In this document: positions 9,075 through 17,535 of the stretch, piece by piece
Position numbering within the stretch: position 1 is the stretch's first letter
How the letters are laid out: each line of letters opens with the position of its first letter
Origin: SIG77 sp045589595
Lineage (GTDB): Bacteria > Verrucomicrobiota > Lentisphaeria > Victivallales > UBA1829
Assembly (NCBI GenBank): GCA_045589595.1
Contig: JAZNPK010000039.1
Coordinates: 62,001-126,000, forward strand
Length of the DNA: 64,000 nt
Reading direction: 5' to 3'
Notes under the pieces: model-generated
The model's input: the letters and a program-made list of their open reading frames with translations, nothing else
Databases searched by the model: none
Told to the model about the DNA's origin: nothing
Translations under genes and position numbers: made by a program

Positions 9075-10640
9075 ATGATCGACAGTTGGCTTCCCGGTAA
9101 AAGTTTTATGAATATCGATGAATATCGCGATAAAGTTCTCGGCTGCTGGACGGGAAAAAATATCGGCGGCACCCTCGGCGCTCCCATGGAAGGACGCAAG
9201 GAAACTTTTGATGTCAAGTTTTATACGCAGGATCTTCAGGGCGATCCCGCCCCCAATGATGACCTCGATCTCCAGCTTGTATGGCTCAGTGCCATGGAAG
9301 CAAAAGGTCTCTTCAATGTGGATGAACGCCTCCTCGCAGAATGTTGGATGGGGCATATCACCGGACCGTGGAACGAATACGGTGTGGCGAAATTCAATAT
9401 CGCAAACGGTCTGATGCCGCCTCTTTCCGGTCTCTGCAACAATGAACAGTGGAAAAACAGCAACGGCGCCTGGATCCGTTCCGAGATCTGGGCGTGTATG
9501 TTCCCCGGCGAACCGGATGAAGTCATGTCTTTCGCGTGGATGGATTCCTGTGTGGATCATTGCGGGGAGGGGATCTATGCCGAGATCTTCACCGCCGTTC
9601 TGGAATCTGCCGCATTTATCGAAAAAGATTTGCGGAAACTGATCAGTTACGCTTTTGCCCGTATCCCTGAAAACAGCCGCGTTTCCCGGAGCGTCAAGAT
9701 CGTGATGGATGCCTATGACAAGGGCGAAGACTGGCTCACCGCCCGCAACCGGGTCGTGGCAGACAGTGAAGATCTCGGCTGGTTCCAGGCGCCCGCCAAT
9801 GTGGCGTATGTGATCCTCGGTCTTCTCTACGGGGAAGGCGATTTCGGAAAATCTGTCTGTCTGGCAGTGAACTGCGGTGACGATACGGACTGTACTGCCG
9901 CCACCTGCGGCGCGATCCTCGGTATTATCAACGGCAGATCCGGCATTCCGAAGGAATGGATCGAACCCATCGGGGAAAAGATCGTGACCTGCTCCATCAA
10001 TCCGTTCCGTATTTCACCTCCGGCAACTCTGGGGGAACTGACAGAACGGGTGATCCGCGTCAAAAAGATGGCGGATATGGAAAATCCCACCATCGTCCGG
10101 CTGACGGACGACGCAACGGTGCTGGATCCCGAGATCGTGGCCCGTCTTGCCGATGGAGCTGCCAGTATGAAACGGTTGCTGGAACGCTCCTCAAGCCGTC
10201 TGACGATCCCCCTGAGTTACGGCGTCTTTGCTGTTGATTTTGCGGAAAGTCCCATCATGGCACCGGGCGAAACTCAGGAACTGACCGTTTCCTTCAGCGA
10301 AAGCCGTCACGAAAACTGTGCGTTTCAGGTGGAATGGCTTCTGCCCGAAGGGTGGAGCATTGCGGAAGGAAATTCCCAGCAGCTTATGGGATATTATGAC
10401 GGACTCCGTTCTTTGAAGATCCATCTTACCGCCGGTGAATTTGACAGCACATTCGTTCATATCCCGGTGAAATTCACCGTCAGCAACCGGATGTACCCCG
10501 TGTTCGGCGTCGTTACATTCGAACGGGCAGGTGCGGTGGAAGCGAACGGTATCTCCATGACGACTGCGTTCAGCGACAAGGGCAGACGCAATTATGCCCG
10601 CCGGAAAAACATCGGATCAAGTTTCGGCATTATGCCGTAA
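9075..10640 (+). CDS. ADP-ribosylglycohydrolase-family protein with C-terminal Ig-like domain
   Basis: A 521-residue protein. Residues ~15-330 form an ADP-ribosylglycohydrolase (ARH/DraG) fold: GCWTGKNIGGTLGAPMEGRK at the start, the first metal site as NDDLDLQ (D62, D63, D65; normally TDDT) and the second as CGDDTDCTAA (D269, D270, D272; normally GGDTD). The Asp ligands for the two magnesium ions are kept, so an N- or O-glycoside bond could be cleaved. Residues ~385-480 look like an Ig-like beta domain. No signal peptide is seen. AAGGAG sits eight bases before the ATG. The following gene, a sugar isomerase-like TIM barrel, starts 10 bases later, suggesting a sugar or nucleoside substrate rather than protein de-ADP-ribosylation (inference). 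Confidence 0.85.
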   Translation: MIDSWLPGKSFMNIDEYRDKVLGCWTGKNIGGTLGAPMEGRKETFDVKFYTQDLQGDPAPNDDLDLQLVWLSAMEAKGLFNVDERLLAECWMGHITGPWNEYGVAKFNIANGLMPPLSGLCNNEQWKNSNGAWIRSEIWACMFPGEPDEVMSFAWMDSCVDHCGEGIYAEIFTAVLESAAFIEKDLRKLISYAFARIPENSRVSRSVKIVMDAYDKGEDWLTARNRVVADSEDLGWFQAPANVAYVILGLLYGEGDFGKSVCLAVNCGDDTDCTAATCGAILGIINGRSGIPKEWIEPIGEKIVTCSINPFRISPPATLGELTERVIRVKKMADMENPTIVRLTDDATVLDPEIVARLADGAASMKRLLERSSSRLTIPLSYGVFAVDFAESPIMAPGETQELTVSFSESRHENCAFQVEWLLPEGWSIAEGNSQQLMGYYDGLRSLKIHLTAGEFDSTFVHIPVKFTVSNRMYPVFGVVTFERAGAVEANGISMTTAFSDKGRRNYARRKNIGSSFGIMP

Positions 10641-10650
10641 GAGACAGTAT

Positions 10651-11499
10651 ATGACACTCAAACTGGGATATTGCGGCTGGCTTCTTGCCGGAAAAAGTTT
10701 GCCGGATGTGATCGATTTCCTGGAGAAGGAAGGCTTCTGCTCCGTATCGTGGTTGCAGAATATCATGACGGCAGATCCGGTCGAACGGCAGGAGGCTGCC
10801 GCCGCCATTCGCGAGAAAAATTTTCTGCTTCACTATCACGGCAACGTTCAGGGGAAACTGACGGCGGACTGCAAACTGGATGAAGATTTTGCAAAACGCA
10901 TGTTCGATGATGTGATCTGGTGGCACGAAAATACCAATGGCGTCATCTCCTGCTGTTCGGACAATATCAGTGCCGTTCTGCCGGGTGAAGATAAAAGTAC
11001 CTTTCTGGAAGCGGAAACGTTCAAACTTTTTCAGATGGAATCGGTTGCTTTTGAACCTTACGGGATCGGTTACGGGATCGAAAATTCCTGCGGTCCCTAC
11101 GGCTCTCTGACGCTGATGGAAAAATTCCGGAACAATGCAGGGGATGCTCCTCATGCCGGTATGATCATGGATGTGGGGCACGCCTACATCCATGCAACAC
11201 AGCATTATCCCGGAATGAGTCTGGCGGAATATCTTCAGGCGATCCCGTTCCGGTTCTGCGAGATGCATATCACCGACAACCACGGGACAAGAGACGAGCA
11301 TCTGATCCCCGGCGAAGGGACCCTTGATTTCAGTCAGCTGCGGGCTGCTGCGGATGCACTGGATTATCAGGGTGTGTACAGTCTGGAAGTCTGTAAGGAT
11401 ATCTGTAACGGTCTTTACAGTTGGGATCTGAACGATCCGGCGGACGCAGACTGCATCAAACTTGCCAGAGACCGGTTCATCAAAGCCATGGGGGCTTGA
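10651..11499 (+). CDS. Sugar phosphate isomerase/epimerase-like TIM-barrel protein
   Basis: A 282-residue cytoplasmic protein of the xylose-isomerase-like/AP-endonuclease-2 TIM-barrel superfamily. Typical elements are the N-terminal LGYCGW strand, a metal-ligand region with YGIENSCGPYGS, MIMDVGHAYIH (Asp and His ligands), FCEMHITDNHGTRDEHL and GVYSLEVC with the last Glu. It probably isomerises or epimerises a sugar through a divalent metal. Start ATG 10651 is chosen because the family's first strand begins right there and because the frame upstream lies within the previous gene. It is the second gene of the unit begun at 9075; its role likely follows that of the ARH-like enzyme. Confidence 0.82.
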   Translation: MTLKLGYCGWLLAGKSLPDVIDFLEKEGFCSVSWLQNIMTADPVERQEAAAAIREKNFLLHYHGNVQGKLTADCKLDEDFAKRMFDDVIWWHENTNGVISCCSDNISAVLPGEDKSTFLEAETFKLFQMESVAFEPYGIGYGIENSCGPYGSLTLMEKFRNNAGDAPHAGMIMDVGHAYIHATQHYPGMSLAEYLQAIPFRFCEMHITDNHGTRDEHLIPGEGTLDFSQLRAAADALDYQGVYSLEVCKDICNGLYSWDLNDPADADCIKLARDRFIKAMGA

Positions 11500-11510
11500 A
11501 GCGATCCGGT

Positions 11511-12392
11511 TCAGACGCCGGTCCCGTCAAAGGCGGGGATGAAACTTTCGCTTGCGGAAGTCTCATCCTGCACGAATCCGTCTTCGATCCCTGATGCAAA
11601 AAGGTGATCTTCCACCTGCTGATATTCTTCATCCGTGACTTTGCGGTTGATCTCCGGATATTCTGCGGCGCGTCCGTGGGGGATGTACTGACGCATAAGA
11701 CTGAAAAGGACATCGCCCGGTTCAAACGTCTCTGCCACCCAGTCGATGATCCGCAGAGTATTTTCCACCTGACCCGGCAGCAGAAGATGTCGGATGATCA
11801 CGCCCCGTTCCATGATGCCGGTTTCTTCATCGATCCGGTACCGTCCGGTCTGACGGAACATTTCCCGGATACCGGCTTTCGCCACAGAAAAATAACCCGG
11901 CGCATTGGAATAGCGGATGGCTGCGGTGTCGTCACTGTACTTGATGTCCGGCAGATAGATCTGGATCTTTCCCTCCAGACGCCGGAGATTTTCCACCGAT
12001 TCGTACCCGTTTGTATTGCAGACCACCGGCACGGACAACGGTTCTGCCAGAGACGCCAGAACAGCATCCGTGAAATGGATCGGCGTCACAAGATTGATGT
12101 TGTGTGCGCCCTGGGCGATGAGTTCCCCGTAGATCTGCCGCAGCCGTTCCACCGATACCGCTTTGCCCTGATATTCGCTGCTGATGTCGTAATTCTGGCA
12201 ATACACGCACCGCAGATTGCAGCCGGAGAAAAAGACGGTCCCGGACCCCTTCGTGCCGCTGATGCAGGGTTCCTCCCAGAAATGCAGTCCCGCCCGGGCG
12301 ATCACCGGCTGGTCATACATGCCGCAGAACCCTTTGACGGCGGAGCGGTCGATCCCGCATTTCCGCGCGCAGTATTGACAGTTCTTTGTCAT
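11511..12392 (-). CDS. Radical SAM protein related to pyruvate formate-lyase activating enzyme
   Basis: A 293-residue protein with the radical SAM cluster CNLRCVYC (C58, C62, C65), which binds a [4Fe-4S] cluster and cleaves S-adenosylmethionine. Before it is a second Cys set (NCQYCARKCGIDR and GFCGM) that is typical of the PflA-related subgroup with an N-terminal Cys-rich segment; such proteins are often annotated simply as PflA-like and their substrates are unknown. The start is ATG 12392, which overlaps the stop of the upstream Sel1-repeat gene (ATGA); an earlier GTG/ATG in that gene is not needed. It is the last of three minus-strand genes (GH78, Sel1, radical SAM). No pyruvate formate-lyase gene is in the window. 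Confidence 0.85.
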   Translation of the reverse strand: MTKNCQYCARKCGIDRSAVKGFCGMYDQPVIARAGLHFWEEPCISGTKGSGTVFFSGCNLRCVYCQNYDISSEYQGKAVSVERLRQIYGELIAQGAHNINLVTPIHFTDAVLASLAEPLSVPVVCNTNGYESVENLRRLEGKIQIYLPDIKYSDDTAAIRYSNAPGYFSVAKAGIREMFRQTGRYRIDEETGIMERGVIIRHLLLPGQVENTLRIIDWVAETFEPGDVLFSLMRQYIPHGRAAEYPEINRKVTDEEYQQVEDHLFASGIEDGFVQDETSASESFIPAFDGTGV

Positions 12393-13009
12393 TCCGCACC
12401 GTCCAGACGGCTCAAGATCTGCCATGCTTTTGCCTCATCTTTAGCCACGATCACGCCGTCCTGATAGCACATTCCGAGATGATAACAGGCAGTCCGGCAG
12501 CCCCGTTCCGTCATTTCTTCCAGATAACGGATCGCCTCCATTTCATCCTGCCGCATCCGGTATTGCAGGACGCAGAACAGGGCATCATCGTCCGTGACAG
12601 CAAGATCGGAAAGGATCGTCTGATAATGGGCGGTAACGGCGCAGGTGCGTTCATTTTTGCAGACCTGTTTCAGCAGACCGGCAGCATTGGCACAGTCCCG
12701 CCGGACGGCATCGGTCACGAAAGCGATCCCGTCAGGATCATCGGGACATTCCGTCAGGTAAAATTTTACAAGCATGGCGGTCGCGGTGGTCTGTCCGGCA
12801 TCAGACGCACGGCGGAGCAGGGCAAGACCTTTTTCCGTATCGGCAGGGACGCCGTCACCGCAGAAACAGCAGACGCCGAACTCGAAACATGCGTCAATAT
12901 GTCCGGCATCCGCCGCCTGACGGAAGAGATCAGCGGCAGTTGTCAGATCACCTTTTTCCGCCGCATGGAGTCCGTCCCGGTAAAGTTCCTCCGGAGATCG
13001 TTCTGTCAT
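12389..13009 (-). CDS. Sel1-like repeat protein
   Basis: A 206-residue, apparently cytoplasmic protein built of Sel1-type helical repeats: AADLFRQAADAGHIDACFEF, GVPADTEKGLALLRRASDAG and, near the end, RGCRTACYHLGMCYQDG with VAKDEAKAW. Sel1 repeats are protein-binding scaffolds. No signal peptide is present, unlike many secreted Sel1 proteins. It is Cys-rich (about a dozen Cys). It starts 12 bases after the rhamnosidase stop and overlaps the radical SAM gene, so a shared transcript is likely; partner and role are unknown. Confidence 0.8.
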   Translation of the reverse strand: MTERSPEELYRDGLHAAEKGDLTTAADLFRQAADAGHIDACFEFGVCCFCGDGVPADTEKGLALLRRASDAGQTTATAMLVKFYLTECPDDPDGIAFVTDAVRRDCANAAGLLKQVCKNERTCAVTAHYQTILSDLAVTDDDALFCVLQYRMRQDEMEAIRYLEEMTERGCRTACYHLGMCYQDGVIVAKDEAKAWQILSRLDGAE

Positions 13010-13021
13010 GACTGTCCCGCC

Positions 13022-15601
13022 TTACTCTGCTGCTTTGAACTGCAGCTGATAACTGCCCGGACCGGCAGAGAATGTTTTGCCGTCACCCGTCGTCAGACCG
13101 TCCGGCAGTTCACCGTCCGGGATCATACCCGGCGGGAGCTGAACGGCGGCGGTGGTGTTGACAGGTACGGTGAAATCCCAGGTGAATGTGCCGTCATCGT
13201 TTTTCCACGCGGACCGGATCTCTCCGTAAGCGGAATGATAGACCGCCTCAGCGTGAGTCAGGCGTTTGCCGGGCAGGGGAGCAAGACGGAACGCTTTGAA
13301 CCCGTCTTCCATCGGCTGGATCCCGCAAATGGTCTCAAAGAACCAGTCGCCCACAGCGCCGTAAGCGTAATGATTGAAGGAATTCATTTCCGGATCGCCG
13401 AATCCGTTTTCTTCGGTCCAGCTGTTCCAGCGTTCCCACATGGTAGTCGCGCCCTGAGTGACGGGATAGAGCCAACCCGGATAAGTTGTCTGGAGCAGCA
13501 GATCGTAAGCGAGGTCCAGTTCTCCGGCTTCCGTAAGAGTCCGGAGCAGCAGGGGTGTGCCGAGGAATCCGGTGCTGAGGTGGAGATTGCGGTTTGTCAC
13601 AATATCCTGCTTGAGATATTCGATGGTGCGCCGGTGTGCGGTTTCATCGGGGCAGAGTCCGAAATGAATGGCAAGTACGGCTGCGGTCTGGGTCTTTTCC
13701 TGCAGTTCGCCATCGGGTGAGAAATAGGCTTCACCGAACGCTTTTTTGACGGATCTGTGCATTTCTTCAAGCCGCTGTGCTTCACTGTTTTCGCCGATCT
13801 TCACCGCCATTTGAGCGAGCAGTTTTGTCATGCCGCCCAGATAAGCTGTGGAAAGATACTGATTGTCGATCATGGCATCGATGTTGAGCCAGTCACCGAA
13901 CAGGGCGTTATTGACGAGAAACGAGCCGCCTGCATTTTCGATCTGCCAGTCCAGCCACCGCACCATATTGGCAAAATATTTTCTGACGATCCGGTTGTCG
14001 GCATATTTTGTCTGCATGATATGGGGACATACGATCCCTGCATCCGCCCATCCGGTCGCCCCTTTCAGGTGCGGTTCGATCGCCATTTTCGGTGCCACAT
14101 GGGGATACGATCCGTTGGAACTTCTGCCGAGGTTCAGGTCTTCGATCCACTTTGTATAGAAATCGCCGCATTCCATGTTGTAAGTCGCCATATTGGCAAA
14201 GACCTGCGTATCGCCGGTCCAACCGTGGCGTTCATCCCGCTGGGGACAGTCTGTCGGGACATCGAGGAAGTTGCTGCGCTGACCCCATACGATATTTTCG
14301 TACAGCTTGTTCAGCATGGGTTCGGAACACTGGAACGAACCGGTTTGTTCCAGATTGGAATAGACGGCGAAGGCGCAGATCTGATCTTTTGTCAGGTCGC
14401 CCTGCCAGCCGGAAATTTCCAGATAGCGGAATCCGTAATAAGTGAACTGCGGTTCGTAGATCTCCTCTTCATGTGTCCCGGTGGTGTAGATGGTCCTCTG
14501 CCATGCGTTGCGGAGATTTTCCACATAAAGCGAGCCGTCCGGATTCAGCATTTCGCCGTGTTTGATGACGATCGTGGTGCCCTGCATGGTATTTTTCAGA
14601 TGGATCCGTTCCCAGCCGGTGAAGTTCTGTCCGAAATCCACGATCCAGGTGGCGTTGGGGCGTTTTTTGATCTTTACCGGTTCCATTCTGATCATTCTGC
14701 GGATATCCGCTCCGCTCTGCCAGACGACTTTGATCGTCTTCAGAATGGCGTGGGACGCAATGTCGGTTTCCGGTGCGGCAACTGCATAAGTGCGGTATCC
14801 GCCGGGCTGTTTCCAGTCTGTTTCCTCCCATGCTTCAAAGGCTTCGCCGTTGTAGAGATGGCTGAAGCGGATGGGATTCTGAATATGGACATAGAACCGT
14901 TTCCAGTCTTTTCCGGTAACGATTTTTTCCGTGGATCCGTCTGCGTATGTGATATGCAGTTCTGCCAGCAGAGCCGCACTATTGCCGTACCCTTTGCAGG
15001 AAAACCAGCCGCCGGTCACAGTGGATGCCAGCGTGTTATCGCCTTTTTGGAGCAGTTCCGTAACATCATAAGCCTGATACTGGACCCGTTCAAAATAATC
15101 GGTCCAGCCGGGTTTCAGACAATCTTCTCCGACTCTGTTGCCGTTGACATAGATCTCGTACACGCCCAGTGCCGTGGCATAGAGTCTTGCTTTCGCGACA
15201 GTTTTTTCCAGTTTGAAATCCCGGAGCAGACGGGAGAGGGGGCCCGATGATGCGCTCAGCCATTTGCCTGACCATTCAGTACCGAGGAATCCGGTTTCAA
15301 AAAAACTGTCGCCCGCGCTCCAGTAGGATTCCACGCCGTTTTCGTCCCGGACCTGTACTTTCCAGTTGTACCGGGTGAAGGGTTTGAGAGTGGCGCCTTT
15401 GTATTCGATCTGCAGGGACCGGCTGTCCTGAACAAAGCCGGAGTCCCACATCTGACTGCCCTGTTCATCTTCCACCAGAATACGGTACGCAGTCTGATAC
15501 TTTGAGTTGCCGTTGAGTTCATAGGAGAAACGGGGGCATTTTTCGTCCATGCCGATGGGGTTCTGCTTGTATTCTGTGCGGAGCCTTACCGGATTCAACA
15601 T
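13022..15601 (-). CDS. Alpha-L-rhamnosidase, GH78 family
   Basis: An 859-residue inverting glycosidase that removes terminal alpha-L-rhamnose from plant polysaccharides or glycosides. Domains in order: N-terminal Bacon/fibronectin-like strand region (~1-110), two beta-sandwich domains (KARLYATALGVYEIYVNGNR is the family's bacterial rhamnosidase N domain), the (alpha/alpha)6 barrel with CPQRDERHGWTGDTQVF (general acid E457), and a C-terminal beta domain. WERWNSWTEENGFGDPEMNS lies in the sugar-binding cleft. No signal peptide is seen at ATG 15601, so it probably acts in the cytoplasm on imported oligosaccharides. AAGGAA is ten bases upstream. First gene of the unit with Sel1 and radical SAM genes. 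Confidence 0.93.
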   Translation of the reverse strand: MLNPVRLRTEYKQNPIGMDEKCPRFSYELNGNSKYQTAYRILVEDEQGSQMWDSGFVQDSRSLQIEYKGATLKPFTRYNWKVQVRDENGVESYWSAGDSFFETGFLGTEWSGKWLSASSGPLSRLLRDFKLEKTVAKARLYATALGVYEIYVNGNRVGEDCLKPGWTDYFERVQYQAYDVTELLQKGDNTLASTVTGGWFSCKGYGNSAALLAELHITYADGSTEKIVTGKDWKRFYVHIQNPIRFSHLYNGEAFEAWEETDWKQPGGYRTYAVAAPETDIASHAILKTIKVVWQSGADIRRMIRMEPVKIKKRPNATWIVDFGQNFTGWERIHLKNTMQGTTIVIKHGEMLNPDGSLYVENLRNAWQRTIYTTGTHEEEIYEPQFTYYGFRYLEISGWQGDLTKDQICAFAVYSNLEQTGSFQCSEPMLNKLYENIVWGQRSNFLDVPTDCPQRDERHGWTGDTQVFANMATYNMECGDFYTKWIEDLNLGRSSNGSYPHVAPKMAIEPHLKGATGWADAGIVCPHIMQTKYADNRIVRKYFANMVRWLDWQIENAGGSFLVNNALFGDWLNIDAMIDNQYLSTAYLGGMTKLLAQMAVKIGENSEAQRLEEMHRSVKKAFGEAYFSPDGELQEKTQTAAVLAIHFGLCPDETAHRRTIEYLKQDIVTNRNLHLSTGFLGTPLLLRTLTEAGELDLAYDLLLQTTYPGWLYPVTQGATTMWERWNSWTEENGFGDPEMNSFNHYAYGAVGDWFFETICGIQPMEDGFKAFRLAPLPGKRLTHAEAVYHSAYGEIRSAWKNDDGTFTWDFTVPVNTTAAVQLPPGMIPDGELPDGLTTGDGKTFSAGPGSYQLQFKAAE

Positions 15602-15742
15602 AAAAATAATGTTCCTTTCTTTCCAGCCGCGGAGAGAGGGCGGAAATGGTTTCTGGTTTTCTGGCACGGTGAAAAAATACTGCTGTTCCTGCCGATTTTC
15701 AAGGCGGGATCAGGAAAAAAACACTTTTTTCCGCTTGGCGTA

Positions 15743-15771
15743 TTGTAAATAAAGTGGAGTCGTATTATTGT
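15743..15771 (+). promoter_or_regulatory. Possible promoter of the SIS protein-RNB unit
   Basis: TTGTAA (15743-15748), 17 bases, TATTGT (15766-15771) in the divergent gap 15602-15829. The gap must also hold the GH78 promoter on the minus strand, for which I see no convincing boxes. Confidence 0.4.
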
Positions 15772-15829
15772 ATCAGGATACATCAGAATGATGCCGGAAG
15801 AAAGAATGAATACGGAGGATTTTTTTATT

Positions 15830-17530
15830 ATGTCTGCTGAATCACGCGCACGAGCTGAACATTTCGTCAAAAATGAAACCCCGTTCCATCTGGGGGTCCT
15901 GCCTACGGAACAATCCAATCCCCTGACAGTGACACTGGAAGATGATTTCAAACGGAATACGGCGGAAGGTATCGCCACGCTTCAGCGTCCCGACCGGGAT
16001 GTGCTGAGTATGCTCAAAAATCTCTACTCCTCAAAAGATTATGCAGATCTTGCAGATGCCATGACCCGGACGCTGCAGAATGGCGGCAGGATCTGTTTTT
16101 CCGGCTGCGGTGCCACCGGCAGATTGTCCATCCTGCTGGAAAGTATGTGGCGTACCGCCTGCCGGGATCTTGCCGGGACTTATCCCGCACTGAAAGATCT
16201 GGGCGATCGGGTCTGCAGTATCATGACCGGCGGCGATTTTGCGCTGGTCAAAAGCGTGGAATCCTTTGAAGATTACTGTGTTTTCGGACGCCGTCAGGTT
16301 CAGGAAGCAGCATTGGGGCAGGGCGATCTGCTCGTGGCGATCACCGAAGGCGGCGAAACATCCAGTGTGATCGGGACGGCGGAAGAAGCGGTGGAGCGCG
16401 GTGCCGGTGTGTTTCTGCTTTTCAACAATCCCGCATCCGTGTTGGAAGAACACGTGGAACGGAGCCGCCGGGTGATCCGGAATCCCCGTATCACGGTGCT
16501 GGATCTGTACTGCGGACCGATGGCACTTTCCGGTTCAACCCGAATGCAGGCAACGACTTCCGAACAGATGGCTGCCGGCGGAGCATTGGAAACTGCTTTC
16601 TGCCGGATCGCCGGGATCACGCCTCCGGATTATGCTGCCGGTTTTGAAAAGGTTCTGGATCTTCTGGAATCGGATGTGATCCGCAGTACCCTTGCCGCGT
16701 ACATCGATTTTGAAGTGAAAGTCTATCAGGACGGGGGAAAGATCACTTATCTCACCCACGATTTTCTGCTGGATGTCTTTACCGATACAACGGAGCGTTC
16801 CCCGACCTTCATGCTGCCGCCGTTCCGCCGCACAGATGATACCGTTTCCGCTCAATCATGGGCGTTTGTGAAAGATCCGCTGTTCTCCACGCCGGATGCC
16901 TGGCAGAACGCCATGGCGCGGGATCTGCGCTGTCTGAACTGGACTATGGCGGATTATGAGGCGATGGGCGTTACGGACAGGATCACATCTGCGCCTGCCA
17001 TCGGCACAAAAGATCTTCTGGCGTTTCCCATCGGCAATGAGCCGTCACCGGAACGCGCGGCGGATTCCGCCGATACGGTCGTGACGATCCTGATGGGCGA
17101 AGAGACCTGCGATGCCGCCCTGCTGGGAAGTTGTGCGGAGATCATGAAACAATATCCGGCTGCCCGTACATTCTGCGTCGGTTCGCCGGTGGGTGATTTC
17201 GCGTTCCCTGCCATTACGCTCTCCTGTCAGACGGAACAGCCCCTGCGTCTGCTGGATCATATCGTACTGAAACTGATCCTCAATACCATTTCCACGGGTG
17301 TCATGGTCAAGTACGGCAGAGTCAGCGGCAACTGGATGAGTTTTGTGGCGTTGAGCAACAAAAAACTGATCGACCGCGGCATCCGGCTGGTGTCCGGTCT
17401 CGGAAAGATCTCCTACGAAGATGCTGCATATCTGATCTTTGACGCCATGGAACAGACCGAAAATATGCGGACGGAAAAAGGTGAACGGATCTGCGCCGTT
17501 CAATACGCATTGGCGAATATCGGAAGGTGA
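15830..17530 (+). CDS. MurQ/glucokinase-regulator-like protein with two SIS domains
   Basis: A 566-residue cytoplasmic protein. The N terminus has the MurQ signature LGVLPTEQSNPLT, followed by a SIS domain (SGCGATGRLSILLES, AITEGGETSSVIGT, SGSTRMQATT) and a second SIS-like half (GTKDLLAFPIG onward). Length and two-domain layout match GKRP-type proteins more than the ~300-residue MurNAc-6-phosphate etherase MurQ. It may process or sense a phosphorylated amino sugar such as MurNAc-6-P; true etherase activity is uncertain. ATG 15830 is chosen because GGAGG lies 11 bases upstream, while the ATG at 15788 has none. The following RNB gene starts five bases after its stop. Confidence 0.75.
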   Translation: MSAESRARAEHFVKNETPFHLGVLPTEQSNPLTVTLEDDFKRNTAEGIATLQRPDRDVLSMLKNLYSSKDYADLADAMTRTLQNGGRICFSGCGATGRLSILLESMWRTACRDLAGTYPALKDLGDRVCSIMTGGDFALVKSVESFEDYCVFGRRQVQEAALGQGDLLVAITEGGETSSVIGTAEEAVERGAGVFLLFNNPASVLEEHVERSRRVIRNPRITVLDLYCGPMALSGSTRMQATTSEQMAAGGALETAFCRIAGITPPDYAAGFEKVLDLLESDVIRSTLAAYIDFEVKVYQDGGKITYLTHDFLLDVFTDTTERSPTFMLPPFRRTDDTVSAQSWAFVKDPLFSTPDAWQNAMARDLRCLNWTMADYEAMGVTDRITSAPAIGTKDLLAFPIGNEPSPERAADSADTVVTILMGEETCDAALLGSCAEIMKQYPAARTFCVGSPVGDFAFPAITLSCQTEQPLRLLDHIVLKLILNTISTGVMVKYGRVSGNWMSFVALSNKKLIDRGIRLVSGLGKISYEDAAYLIFDAMEQTENMRTEKGERICAVQYALANIGR

Positions 17531-17535
17531 TGTGT

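Noticed and set aside
13757..15250. Long plus-strand frame in the GH78 region
   Set aside because: Opposite the rhamnosidase catalytic domain; no motif, biased composition.
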